A stretch of 64,000 bases of DNA from Hawksworthiomyces lignivorus (Eukaryota; Ascomycota; Sordariomycetes; Ophiostomatales; Ophiostomataceae). The first letter of the stretch is position 1, and each line of letters starts with the position of its first letter. The stretch covers positions 1 through 64,000 of the forward strand of contig NTMA01000074.1 of NCBI GenBank assembly GCA_002917075.1, written 5' to 3'. Below the pieces are notes generated by a model, which made no database searches, was not told the DNA's origin, and saw nothing but the letters and a program-made list of their open reading frames with translations. Of the stretch, positions 1-12,071 are shown one piece after another. The position numbers were made by a program, and so were the translations under genes.

Positions 1-1244
1 TAGGCACAGTTATCTCTCCTTTTTCAATTAACAATCTGCTCACCTGAACTCAACACCATGACCTTGGAAAAGGAGTTCAAGGACATCATGACCACTTTAT
101 ATCGTTCCCTTTTCTCTCTTCATCTTATTTTTTCGCTTCATAGAACAATAGACTCCTTGGAGTTCATCTTGAGGCTTCTCCGCGCGGATTATTACTCTCC
201 CACAGCTCAAACTTCAGGTTTTTAATAGGTCCAGAGGTTGAAATGAAGAAAATTAAAGAAAAACTGCAACTCCGAGTTGGGATCAAATATCTTCACAATT
301 ACGCTGACTTGAGCATGTAGGACTATTTGTTTTATTTTGACAATTCAGGACAGCATCCATCGATACATCGCACCACGCTTTTACTATGCCTTTTATTGCG
401 TTTCACAACTGTTCGCATTATGTTATCTTTTATGCTCTCTAACCTACACGCCAACATATACGTCACCTCCGGAGTCGTGCTTTGCAACGTTGCATCCAAT
501 TTATTTCTACAGGAGCTCTTCGATAACTGATCTAACGCTCACTCTCACGTGGATGTCAACATAGTAAAGGCCCTTTTGCAAACTGTCTAAGCTACAGGTG
601 TGAATAAGCCTAGCTAATGCGCAGGCACGCAATCCGGCAAGAAGGCAGTAATTCCTAACCCCCCTTCAACACATCTCACGTTTGAGGCTGTAGTCGCAAG
701 GCTGGCAAGCGGGATGTTTGAGGGACATGGTCCATCGACTGAAATGGGGTGCATACAAGAGCTGGTAAGGAACTTGGCAGTGATATTACGCTCTCGGCGG
801 ATTAGGAACAGCGGCCCGGCGATAGTGCCCTTTCCGTCGGTGTGAGCTTCATCTTCTGCGTCTCACGGTGCCGCGATCGAGGTGAGGTGGAGAGTCAAAC
901 GTTTACGTGCTATCAGAGACAGTAGGGGATATATCGCTCCTTTCCTGTGCCGTCGAGGCTCGCTGTTTGGGACGCTAGACCATCCTCTAACTTGGACTCG
1001 GATTTAGACCCCATAAAGTCGAAAACGGGCTGAACCTTCTCGAGCCGCTTCTATTTTATCGCTCTAGCTCTCGACTACAGAAGCCATGATAGGTAAAGGG
1101 CAGTTCCCCCACTTGCTCCAATTGGCAGTCATACAGATGCACCAGTCTAGTGTCATTGGCACCGTCTATATTCACAAGAAGTATTTCTCATTTACTTCTA
1201 GCACACGCCCTATTCACGGCTGATTGTGCACGATTGTCACGGTA
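1..1244. other. left-edge sequence, no gene recognised
   Basis: No reading frame here has a recognisable domain. Two overlapping plus-strand frames near 327-564 encode about 70 residues of hydrophobic, aromatic-rich sequence without conserved motifs or introns, and I do not call them genes. The base composition is mixed and lacks the third-position C bias of the housekeeping genes further right, which fits accessory or decayed sequence. Confidence 0.5.
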
Positions 1245-1892
1245 TTAATCATTTTCTCCAAGGCCCATAGTACGCCTACCAGGATGATGCAGTCTTCGTA
1301 GCCTCCAGCGATGGGCGAATTTTCTGTAGACGTGGTAGTAGCAAACCACGAGTGTGACCCATAGCCAGGACAGCGTGATTATTACAGAGTGTCTCGTGCC
1401 ACTGCATACGAACGAAATGAGAGCTGCATAGGAACTAGTGTAGTCATAGACAGATTCGCCGCCATGCCTGCGAACCAGTAGACCTGCATGGCTTTGTGAA
1501 CCAGTATGGAGACGTGCAGGGCAACTAGATGGTGGCATGTAGCTGGATCTGTGCAACGCATACGCGACCCAGCGGTAAAGCACCATGAGGGCCGTGTACG
1601 ACCACCCCGAGAAACGGGTAAACGAGTTGTTAACGGTGGTGTAGAATAACATGGTTGAAAAAATCACAGATGCGAGAGCACCTACGCCGCTGTCCACAAG
1701 CGCTGCAACGCCGGCGGCTTATGATTTGAAGAAGACGTTGGTCGTCGGATTGTGGGATCCCACAGCAGAGAATACGGCATTTAGGAGGACGATGCACAGG
1801 TTGAGAGCTTCGACACGGGTAGTGAAACCTATCACGCCGAGCCCGCTATTTGGTACATTGACCGCGGAGAACGGCAGGTTACAGCAAATAGA
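1245..1892 (-). pseudogene. decayed multi-pass membrane protein fragment
   Basis: On the minus strand one frame stays open from 1892 to 1245 apart from a single TAA at 1719-1721, and it begins directly after another in-frame stop (1893-1895). The translation looks protein-like: an upstream block with a hydrophobic stretch containing LCIVLLNAVFSAVGSHNPTT, then after the TAA hydrophobic segments such as LASVIFSTMLFYTTV and ALMVLYRWVAYAL, and a last one, VIITLSWLWVTLVVCYYHVY, before a basic tail. The ATG nearest the TAA does not start a full protein, and no upstream start in the same frame is visible. A CAA-to-TAA change would fit repeat-induced point mutation, but the TAA could also lie inside a short intron. 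The family is not recognised; similarity to fungal integral membrane proteins is only an impression. Confidence 0.35.
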
Positions 1893-4800
1893 TCAGTAAA
1901 TATTTTTCTAGGCGAGACGAAGCTTTCGACAAAACGGAACCTCAGAACGCCAAAATCACAAGGCGCCCCAATCATGGAAAATAATAGCCATATTGCGATG
2001 AGAGAGTGCTACTCCCCTATCCAAGGGGAGTCTAGTCATGGGCACGTGCGATAGACCGGTCCTCGGCCTGCACATTGATCGCTTCCTCTAGGGTTCACCC
2101 AAGGCCAAACTCCGCTGCCTTCGTACCACCTATCTAACTGTTAGACTACATGGCCCGATCCAGTGCGTACAAAGCTGAACTACGAGTACTGCTTGTGAAT
2201 ATTTCAGAGCGAATCCCACGACACACTCGGCTCGACTCGTCACATTTGAAAACGGAGGAAATTCAGCTGTCAGAAAAGAAAAAGAAAATTGGGGCAGCAT
2301 CCAACTAGGACAGGTCAGTATTGTATGTGTACGTGTAATGTGCCATTTGAAGCAGGGGCTAAAGGTTAGTGCTCTGTTAAATGTTTATGTACATATTAAA
2401 GCAAGAAGGGGGCTATACCCATAATTAAAATTTTGAGCATATTGTTGTGGCAATCGTTGTGGACCGCTTTAGGAAAGCACTAGTAAGTCACTAGCTTGTT
2501 GTGGATTGGCCCATCTTCATAATTTTTAAAAGCTATTTGTAGGTAAATTACAGTAAAATTCTTCTCCATTTCTCTTTCATGTCTGTGGGCTTTCTTTTTC
2601 TTGGTCTTGTCGCCGTCTTATCATAGTAGCGTTATGATTTTCTTCCCTGGACATTGTCTTTTGCTATCACTAGCTTTTCCTTTTGTTGATGTTTTAGCAA
2701 GGCTTGCGCGGCCCCTTTCCCTCTTTCTCTTCCCCTATTACACTCATGCTCTAAAACTGTTCCTGTAGTTTCTTCTTTCTTTTTCCCGTTTTGCTTGCTA
2801 TAGGGCTTTTCCATCCTTGCACTAGGCTTAAAAACTGGCCTTTTCTTCGAGCAAATGCTATAAGTTCCAAATAAGAATTTGCATATGCGAGAAGCAAGAC
2901 GCGTTGACAGGTCTTGTTCCTGCTGCAGCTTTTGGTGGCGTGGGCTGGTATATTAAACAAGTCTTCCAAGAGTTCCCACAGGCTCCTGTTTAAGCTGCTC
3001 CTACAAAAGCACGAATAGGGATCCGCTTAAGGCGACAAAATGAGTGGCAATTGAAATCCACTCTTAGAGGATAATGGTTCGAACGTACTGTACGTCCTGC
3101 CCACTTAATGCATTATAACTGAACGTATCCTTTGATTTCAACGCAGCGTGGCTCGCTCCCTGCTGGCAAAGGTAAATATGCATTTATTATTGCCCAACGT
3201 ACGCCGTAATTACCTAAATAATCCGACTAAGATGGATTGGTCAGATCGCGGTCCTTCTCCGAGGTAGTGGCTTGAATTGCGACCTCCAACAATAGCTGTT
3301 AATATCGGCCGTCAAAATACACAACACAATACGCAAAGGTAGTTGCAGAATAGCTTCAGAAGCTAGGTCTTTACTTTTCACTCTTAAGTTTGAATGCTAC
3401 GAGATAGACAAAGCACCCCAAAGCTTGCAAGCCCAGTGCACAGCCCCGGAAAGGTGTCAGCTAAGAAAGTAGCCGGTTGGTTTCGTACCCCGGAAAGCAG
3501 TCATTTGGCGGTCGTGTGGCATAATAGCAGGTAGTAGCTTCAGGCCTCGTGTGCTTTTACACGTTTTCTAGTGTTTGTGGTTTAATTCAAACGTCACAGT
3601 GAAAAGACGCAAAAGCAACCTAGTCAAGGGTCCAAAATTATACAACTCACCTCATACGGCCCAACAACTCAGTGTTGATGTGATCAACAAAGGAAAGTTG
3701 GGTCTCAATTATACTTCTGAAAAACGAAACAAAGCATGACTGTCTGCACTTGGCTGGGTGGGGGGGGCCGGCAAAGCGCGGAAGCGATGATACTTCTCTA
3801 AACCAGGCGAAACCCTAATTGGAATTCAACTACTCAAAACCACAAGCCAATGCTCTTTCTCCTTGATCGTCAGGCATTTTGTGTCTTGTTGGCTTCCTGT
3901 CAGACAGAGCTGCTGATTACTCCATATCGTGAGCCTTAGTTTCTGCGCTTGTGCGAGTAAGGAAATTGGCTTGTGTGAATAATAAGTCGTAAACGTAAGG
4001 CGTAGACCTGTACATGCGACATCAGATGCTCGTAAGATTGCGGCCGTCTCTTCCCCACACCGCTATGCTGTTCTACGATCCGCATAGTTCTGGCTAACCG
4101 TGGGAAGAGAAAATTGGGCTAGGAATTAATCACCGGTACGATGTACGGAGTAAGCCTAAGCGGCTTCTTCGGTGGGGGGGAGGGGAGGCTAGTAGGCAAT
4201 ATATGCAGGTAGGCAAAGCAGTCTACGACCGCAGCCAGCATAGAGACTAAAAAGGAGTATACGGTTGAAGAAAGAGAAAAGCGTAGAGAACGGAAAGAGC
4301 AGAAAGATGCCATATAGAAGCGATGTGCAACATGCTTGATATCGGAAGGGGAAAAAAAAAAAGCCATCATGCGAGAGCTACCTCGCAACAGCAAGAGACA
4401 GAAAAGAGAAAAGATGAAGAGGAGGTGGGAGAGTTTCAAGTATCTAATGTGGTGCCAAGTGGTGCCAACTTCTACCCACCCGTCAGCTGTGAGTTCTCTA
4501 AGGATAGCATGTTGATGAACCGTGCAATGATTTTCCTTCCGTGATTGCCGCGTCTCGATTCCCTGTCACGTCGCTGTGTCTTTTCGTGTTCTTGTTAGAC
4601 AAGTGAACGAATCATTTTACCAGGATAGACACAGCACCACAGAAGCTCATTTTATTTTACAGGGTATTGCAGCATTTCCACAAGTGCACAAGAGCTTGAA
4701 GTGTGCATCTAAAACCTGAAGCACACCGGAATTTGCGAACGCAGTAATGTGAGCCTCTCAATGCCCATCGGAACACCACATCATGCAAGCCCCTAATAAG

Positions 4801-6303
4801 TACTAGTACCTCCTGATACATTCTTGACTTTTACGAGATGTGGCTTAATGTCTCTCAGCGGTTGGTTTAGTGATATTCACTGTGTTCTTTAATGGCCTCT
4901 TGATATGTCCCAAAATTCTCTAGTTCTTTCAAGCATAATTTTAGTGACACATGGAATACCTTCATGAGGAACAGTAGTCTCCAGAGGCTGATCGTCTTTT
5001 GGTCGAAAAGCTCATCTCATCTCTTCAATATGCTTACCGCAGTTGTTATGTGGTCCTCGCTAGAGTATACCCTAGCCTTTTTACGCTCTTAAATAGCTAT
5101 CATTCAGGAATAACTCTTGTGTTTCTCAGAAAAGGCCAGTGAATCTTGCTACTGTGGCCGTATTACATCGATACACCGTTAGTACGTGCGTTGCAAACCT
5201 ACACCCGTCGCCTCCATGTTACACGGTGTCAATGTCAGGTAGAAATGCACTTTTGCACTCTAGTTAACTTGTTACATATTCACAGCTTTACGGGGTACTC
5301 TACCATAGATTAGACTTGTAACAGGAAATCTGGTAGGTAGCCTCCAGAGTAAAAATGTGTATTTCGTTCGGTTGTATGTACATATGTGATGCAACATAGA
5401 CTGCCATTGTGATTGCTGAATTAAAAAAAAAAAAAAAAAAAAAGTCTCATTTCTCTTTGTTCTTAACCATTCTGGAATCTCCTTCCTTTGAAACTTTACA
5501 GTCTTATCCATAACTATCATCTGCTACAACGACATGCAGTATATATGCTTTTGGGGGTTGCTATCTGGAATTAAGAAGTATAAGCTAAGTTTGATGATGG
5601 CTAGATATTTGAATTTCGTTCCCATGTATCTTACTACAGCAATCGCTGATATTTACGTAGTAGGCGGCGTGGCAGTGGAGCTACGGTATCTTATGAAAGA
5701 AGACTATAGGGACGGCAGGGATAATGCGCTGGGGTCTTGGTGAGGCACGGGCAAGATAGCTACGGAAGAATCCTGTCACCTAAGGGTACCCGGATTCATG
5801 CGAGGAGCTGTTTTGGGTAAGACATTTTACTCGCGACAGTGGCTTCTGACTATGTGGGTTGCATGTCCATGAAAACCTTCTTTAGTGAATGGTTGTTTTA
5901 TATAACTAAGCAGATTGGCAATGTGGCGGTCGTAATAATAGCAAGTACTTTTCCGTGGGGGTGATAGCTGTGAAAGAGCGAGAAAGCGTTTAGCGAAAAG
6001 ACCAGCAGTGGATTGGAAAGCGGAGAGTTTTTATCTCAGTGATAAAGACAGCCGGCAATGGTAAACACTTTCTGAATTACAATCAAACTACCTAATATAT
6101 ATATATATATTTCTTTTTTGTTCTTTTCATTGTTTTCCTCCACGCAGATCAAAAACTTCCAGAAGAACCCTCTCTCTTCCATCGTGTCCGACCTTTCTGC
6201 TTTATAATGCATGCTTATTTTCTAAATCGACGGATTCAACCGTCTCCAATTCTACTCAGGGCTAATCCTATACCAAACTGCTCTCCAGGACGTAAGCGCA
6301 ATT
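1893..6303. other. gene-poor AT-leaning spacer
   Basis: I see no gene with a recognisable domain in these 4.4 kb. Open frames are short and compositionally simple. The stretch has homopolymer runs, including an A tract near 5420-5443, and a G run near 3761. A GGTTCGAAC string at about 3065 resembles a tRNA B box but no tRNA cloverleaf can be built around it. The right end is the 3' flank of the kinase gene. Decayed repeats are possible here but cannot be recognised by eye. Confidence 0.5.
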
Positions 6304-9300
6304 TCAGTTGTCCTTCGGAGTGTACGCCTGCCACAGAATCTCCAAGTCCCTCTCCACCTGCGATGTCCTCTCGCTGTGTACAGAGGGCAGGCTGTCTTCT
6401 GTTTTCCCCTCCGTCTTGCCGTCCTCCTCGCCGCCGTATGCGTCCTCCTGCTGCCATCCCTGCGACATTGCCGTCTGGCTGAACTGCGACTGCTCCGCCG
6501 AGCTGCCGCCAAAGATGACCGTACCCTCTTCCTTGCCATCTTCACCACGCCATATGTGCAAGCGTGGCTGAACAAGCCTAGACAGCAGCGACTCGCTCTC
6601 TTCTTGAGTATCTTCTTGTGGGACGAAGCTGGTGCTGCTGGCGATGGTCTCGCCGTCGCCATCGTAGCCGCCTCCGTCTTCGTCGTCTTCTTCGCAGACC
6701 GAGTTCGACGCCGCACCTGACCGTCCACTAGGCGTCGTCGGGCACGGTGACGAGGAGAGGGTCGCCGACTGGTGCCTCTTGGCCGGCAACGGCGCGTGCG
6801 ACTCCGCCTCGCTGCTGCTGCCGTCGGCGTCGAGGAGGCGCTTGGCGGCGCTCCCTGGCTGCCGCTGCTGTAACCACGGTAGTGTCTGGGCATACTGTGG
6901 GCTAGAATAAAGTGCCAGAGTCGCATGGACGGCGGCTGAAGTAGCAGCTGCAGCAGCAGCAGCGCTGTTAGAAGATAAAGAAAAGGCACCGCCCGGAACT
7001 GCGACACTGGAGCCACCCACATCGCACCGGTCGGGTGGGATAACGGTCCCTTGCGAGGTACCGCTAGACTTCGATGAGTCGGCGCTGGAGTCTAAGGCCG
7101 TGCCGGCGCCTGTTTCGGCCTGGCAGGGACGGAGACCCTGTGGCCGACCCAAATACATGTAGTCACTTGTCCCAACACTGCCTCTGATTGGCTGTCGGCA
7201 GCCAGAGCTTCTGGATGGTCCTGGGTCGCCGCTAGATGGATGATAAATAGCAGCCCGCGCTAAGCCGGCATCCGCGTTGACACTCGCGTTGCGGCGGAGC
7301 TGCTCGCCGGCTGAATCGTGAGAGCTCCCTTCCGTGATGAACTCGTCGTAAAGCAGGCGGGTGCATGTGCCCGGCTCCTCCACAGCCTGAGGATTGAGAA
7401 GTTCTTGCAGAGGCCAGTCAAAGCACTGCTGTGTTAGAGCCTGGAAGTCATATGGCAATGGAGCAAAACCACTCAGCGGCTGCTCTGCTTCCATCTCCGG
7501 AGCAGGTCGATGCTCTTGCCACTCCAATCTGGCGTACATCTCTGTCGGAACGCCACAGTCGCCGCGGCAGCAACCGCTGCCAAGACCCGGAGCTGCCGCT
7601 GCCTGTCCGTGGGACGAGCTGATAGCTGCGTCTAGGAAGCCATTGCCAGCTAGATCACCATGCCGATAGATAATATCACGGTCATCTGAGCCTGCGTCCA
7701 CTTCTGTTTCCGTATTCGTAGTGGGGAATTCGGAAAGCTTTTGTAAGCAGTCCTGTGCGGAAAGGCGTTGTTCGTGGTCCCAGAGCACCATGAATCGAGC
7801 TACAAAGGCTGCCAGGTCGCTCTGTTCTTTCGCTTTCTCAATCGTCTGCAGAACCCACTGGCACATGCTGCGGTCTTCGCAGCCATCGGGGACCTTTAGC
7901 TTGCCCCGAACAAGTTTATAAACCATGACGCCCGCTGCCCAGATGTCCACGGTGGGGGTGTGTGGTGCGGAACGTGAGAGCTGACCAGCGTGAACCTGGC
8001 CAGTCGTTATTGGGTGCTTTGGGAATAGCTCAGGCGCTCTGTAATAATTCGTACCCAGTCGCTCTGTATTTAAGTCGTGGCCTTCTTTGGAGAAGCCAAA
8101 GTCTGCCAGCTTGATGTAAATGATTTCGCCATTGCTGGGAACCGCATCGCCAGCAGCCACGGCACGGTACTTCACCAAGACATTATTCGCCTTCACATCG
8201 CGGTGAGTTATAGGTTTGTCTAGGCCATGGAGGAAGGACAGCGCCTTGAGTGTTTGCTCCAGCACAGCCCGCTTCTCATGGTCCGACAGGAGTAGCGGCT
8301 CACAGTGTTGGTCTCGCAGAGTACCATATGGCATGTATTCTAGGTCGATGATCGGAGGGTCCAATGTGCCAGCGATTATCTTTATCACATGACGGCTGAA
8401 GTCAGGGTTCAAGGGAGAAGCCTGCAAGTTAAATTGTGTTAATCTATGCCTCTTTAAACCAGTATTCATACCTGAATTTGATTTGCGTCTCAATGTAATC
8501 CTGTCTTCCTTTCATGTCTCGCAGTCGCACAGAACGAAGATGCTTTACAAAAAAACAGCTAAAAGCAGAGACAGAGCACCTGAAAATAGAAAATGTGGGT
8601 AATTTTGTGCTGCTCACCTCTTTAACACGTTCCAAAAGTTTGATCTCCGTCCTCCATAATTTCAACTCCCTTTTCCTAAACTTGCCAACAGGCCTTTTTC
8701 TCGCAATATACGTGCCTTTGGTTACGTCGTAGAGGAGTTTGACGCTACCGTATGAGCCACTATCAAGATCGTCAAGTTCAAGGAGGATTGGGCCTGTGGC
8801 AAGTGTTGCAGCGCCGCTAGCGGCTGCTGTAGCGTCAGCACTCTGCAGTGACAGCTTTTCAAGCGGACTGGGGTCTTCAAGATAATCAATGTTGTCCGAT
8901 CTCCTACGAGAGCGGAATGCCTCCACCTTAGCGGCGTGTTCGGCAGGGGTACAGTCGTCTGAAGGGACGTGAACAATGAGCTGAAGGCCTTCGCATATCT
9001 GAAGCACGATCTGGGGGGCTGCCGTGTTAATGTAGTCGGTGCCAGAGAGAATCCAGGTGAAGCCGACGCGCTTTTGGCCACCCGCACCATTATACAAAAC
9101 GGTGCTGCCGTCACGCCGTTTTTTAGCATCTCGCAAGTCGCTGTATATGAGTCGGTTCTTGTCATCAAAAGAAATCTTGCCGTGGACTTTGCTGACGCCG
9201 GGGAACCTGGACTTCGGGATGTCTATGTCGCACATATTCCTCGACGATCCGATAAGGAAACCCGATTTGATTCTTCGATTGGCATCCCAGCACAGTTCCA

Positions 9301-9514
9301 GTCTTGGACCATAACGCCAATCATAGTGCAGGGGAGATGAGGTAGATGGCGGTGTACTGCTGGCAGCCAGCTCTCCACCCTCGTCATCCGAGTCATCAAC
9401 GTCCTTCCGGTAGCCGTTATCAGCGGCTACGAAACAGTTCCTGTTAGCGGACATCGTCTTCGCAACTTCGTCCGACACGAAGTATAGAGCAACGACTACA
9501 TCTCGGGGAGGCAT
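6304..9514 (-). CDS. FHA-domain Ser/Thr protein kinase
   Basis: This is a predicted active protein kinase that reads phosphothreonine through an N-terminal FHA domain, the order seen in Rad53/Chk2-type checkpoint kinases. My model has three exons: 9514-8618, 8542-8472 and 8395-6304, giving 1019 residues. The 75- and 76-nt introns restore one frame across the kinase domain; choosing the acceptor at 8396-8397 is what makes the phase work. The ATG at 9514 is the first in frame. FHA lies at about residues 86-183 (SKVHGKI core), the glycine loop GSYGSV at 253-258, HRDVKANN with catalytic Asp389, DFG at 421-423 and APE at 443-445. The 570-residue tail after the kinase is disordered, with Ala, Ser and Asp/Glu runs and a basic PAKRHQ patch. 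It lacks the second FHA of Rad53, so orthology with a checkpoint kinase is not established. It is divergent from the gene at 10362. Confidence 0.85.
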
Positions 9515-10000
9515 TTTCAAAACAAGTGTGACGATATTTCCTTATGCTTTTTTCGTGTTACTGAGAGAAGAAAAATGCTCGAAAGCCTAACCCTAGAAAG
9601 CAACATGGTCTAGGAGAACTACAATATTTAACTACAGTGCCATGGCCCAGCCTTGTCCACTTTGTTAATAACCGACTCCGGCATTCTTCCCACGTATCAA
9701 AGCGCGCGCGTAGAAAGGATTGAGTGACTTTGCGTTGAAGAAGATGGTGTCATGAGTTGTGCAGAACCATCCAACCTGTCGACAGGTTATCCCATTGTCA
9801 GAGCTGATACACTAGTACACCGCCGGGAGGAGTGATAGGGTGTATTGCAAAGCTGGTATATTATCGCGCCTATCTAAATAGAGACAAAGACAGGAAAAAT
9901 TAGGAGGCGAGGCTTCTGATACACGCAAGCGCTGAAGCAGGAGAAGTGAAGAACAGTTCGTGCAAAGTGATTCCTTAAAAAGTACCGTTTGTGATTGAAA
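9515..10000. promoter_or_regulatory. shared upstream region of divergent kinase and basic-protein genes
   Basis: The two flanking start codons point away from each other, with 847 bp between 9514 and 10362, so any promoter elements here may serve both genes. No clear TATA box or known operator stands out. A GATA-rich or CCAAT-type arrangement is not obvious by eye. Shared regulation is inference from layout only. Confidence 0.4.
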
Positions 10001-10025
10001 ATGGCCCCTTTTATTGGCTTCGAAT
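10001..10025 (+). other. candidate alternative first exon
   Basis: An ATG at 10001 opens eight codons (MAPFIGFE) and is followed exactly by a canonical GTAAGT donor at 10026. A CTAAC-type branch site lies near 10331. If this exon is spliced to the AG at 10373-10374, the frame joins smoothly to the downstream gene (FPVHEII...). If it is spliced to the AG just before the ATG at 10362, it would be a non-coding leader. Transcript data would decide between the two. Confidence 0.35.
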
Positions 10026-10361
10026 GTAAGTACTCTACAAGTACAAGTACATCAAGCTAGTGGGTCGGACCGCTATGGGGGCCGGCCAACATATTAGCGG
10101 CCTAGAGTACAAAATCCACCAAATAAAAGCGAAAGTGGTGTGGAACTTAGGCTGCAAATGAATTTTCGGGTGCACAATTTATGTTCATGCGGTTTCGCTT
10201 ATAACTCTTCACAATCGTTGTAATTGGCTATGGCACCCACAGATAGACGTGGCTCTAGGCTAAGACAAATTACAAATACGCCAGACAACCCGTTCTTGTC
10301 ATGGAATACCCGTAAATAAAGCCGCAAAAGCTAACATGCGACGCCAACGCTGTATCTCCAG

Positions 10362-12071
10362 ATGGCTGTAAAAGTTCCTGTTCATGAAATCATCGCCTAC
10401 GATGATGACCAGCTTGATAGATATCTCGAGGAGAATAACAGAATAGTCGCAGTTGATGAACCAAGAAAGCTACCAGAATCATTTCTTCAGAGACTCAGGT
10501 ATTTAAACATGTTTCCTCGGCGCCTTTTTTCCTCTTCTGCTGACTCCTTTCTTTTCCATCATGTTAGAGACCGTAGCAATGTCGAGGGACGGCCGGGATT
10601 GGCGCCATCGCGGCCCGTTGACATGGACAAAGTCTCTACACAGTTAGCGCTGGAACTGACGCGACCTCGCCGCCGCCGGATACCAACACCATCCTCAGAT
10701 GTTTCACTGGACTCGGAAGACATGAGAGAGAAGGAGGTACAACAGGAAGAGGATGAGTATGACTCGCTTGTGAGAAAAGGTGGCCGGCCATTGTATGATA
10801 TCGACAAGCTGCGTGATGTCGCTGCAGATCCCGGCGCTCATATCGACCTATGGCTCCCTATGCATGATATTGAACGGAACCCTATACCAGAGAAGTCGTG
10901 GGACGTGTTCTCAATGCAACACAAGGATTGGGATTTTTTCCAGATGCAACGTTCGCGAGCGAGAGAGACGACAGAGACCCTCGCGGCCGCCAACGAAGAG
11001 GCGAGAAAACGGCGGCTGCTAATTGGGTTTCAGCAGCACTTTACATTCCTCGCAGACGAATCACTCCAGGACAAAGCCACAACATGGGCAGAATACCTGG
11101 ATTACACTTGTCGTCTGTATTCACAACACGGCCATAAATTGGACCGTTTTCGGGAAGAGCGCAATCGAACACGAGCACGGTATCTAAACTGGGTCCTGAA
11201 TCAATTTCCGTTCATCAACAAAGAGACAGCCGAAGAAAAGGCCAGCAGCAGAAGCAGCAGCATTAATGACAGCAAGAGTAGTAATAACACAGACGTTGAT
11301 GAAAATGATGAGACATCTACCGCACCTACCTCGTTTGCCGATCCTTCTTCGTCAGCACCATTACTCGCCCCTTCTCGCAAACGGAGACGAGGCGACTCAG
11401 AAAGCGATGACAAGTCTACCAGCGCGACATTTGCAAGACATCAAGAAGACGGCGCATCATCCAGAACGAAAAAGAGACGAACCTCTCATCCTTCCATCGC
11501 TTCAGCACACCATATCACCACCGCCGCAGCCATGTTACCGTCGACTCCTGCGCTGGCATCCCATGCACAAATGCCGAAAGTCGCCTCTCAGGTCTCTCTT
11601 ATCCAGGCAGAATCGGCTCTACCAGCAGTCGTTCCGCGACAAAAGAAGGCGCGCGTGGCAGCAACACTGACAGCAGGCCCACGACGGAGTGCCCGTGTTG
11701 CAGCGGGAGTAGCCCTAGCGACAGAGCGTGTTGTAGAGGCAGAACGAAAGAAAGTGCAGGAGGCCGAGGTTGCTGCAGAAAAGAAATTAAGAGACGTCCA
11801 GAAGGAGGCTGCTGCGGCAAGACGGAAGAAGGCACAGGAAATCAAGACCGCAATAGCAAAACGGACGAAAAAGCAAGAGGCCAAAACTCCAACGCAACGG
11901 CGGACCGCAACAACCGCTATGGTCGGCGGCCGGGTTGCCAAAGCGAGCTCAAAGGCGAAGAAAGCGACAGCTACTGACGCTAGCCCAAACACAAAGAACG
12001 AAACGGAAACGAGAGCCGGGCATATAGGCAAACAAAAACTCCAAATCCAGTCAAGACGTCGCCGTCACTGA
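10362..12071 (+). CDS. basic, coiled-coil-rich fungal protein of unknown function
   Basis: I do not recognise a named domain. The model uses the ATG at 10362 and removes a 69-nt in-frame intron at 10499-10567 (GTATTT..TTAG), giving 546 residues; an alternative first exon at 10001 is possible. The N-terminal half has an acidic start (AYDDDQLDRYLEENN), then a compact segment with an aromatic- and charge-rich block (TTWAEYLDYTCRLY near residue 245). The C-terminal half is disordered, with Lys/Arg clusters resembling nuclear localisation signals, an RRSARVAAG motif, and a long Ala/Lys/Glu helix likely to form a coiled coil. Similar fungal proteins are, from memory, sometimes labelled 'ankyrin 2,3/unc44', but no ankyrin repeat is visible here. 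The final frame may be shifted: in the +2 frame coding-like sequence runs on past the stop to SNPYGPKG. It is divergent from the FHA kinase. Confidence 0.65.
   Translation: MAVKVPVHEIIAYDDDQLDRYLEENNRIVAVDEPRKLPESFLQRLRYLNMFPRRLFSSSADSFLFHHVRDRSNVEGRPGLAPSRPVDMDKVSTQLALELTRPRRRRIPTPSSDVSLDSEDMREKEVQQEEDEYDSLVRKGGRPLYDIDKLRDVAADPGAHIDLWLPMHDIERNPIPEKSWDVFSMQHKDWDFFQMQRSRARETTETLAAANEEARKRRLLIGFQQHFTFLADESLQDKATTWAEYLDYTCRLYSQHGHKLDRFREERNRTRARYLNWVLNQFPFINKETAEEKASSRSSSINDSKSSNNTDVDENDETSTAPTSFADPSSSAPLLAPSRKRRRGDSESDDKSTSATFARHQEDGASSRTKKRRTSHPSIASAHHITTAAAMLPSTPALASHAQMPKVASQVSLIQAESALPAVVPRQKKARVAATLTAGPRRSARVAAGVALATERVVEAERKKVQEAEVAAEKKLRDVQKEAAAARRKKAQEIKTAIAKRTKKQEAKTPTQRRTATTAMVGGRVAKASSKAKKATATDASPNTKNETETRAGHIGKQKLQIQSRRRRH

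Noticed and set aside
3060..3080. tRNA gene suggested by a GGTTCGAAC string
   Set aside because: No acceptor stem, D-arm or anticodon arm pairs around it on either strand.
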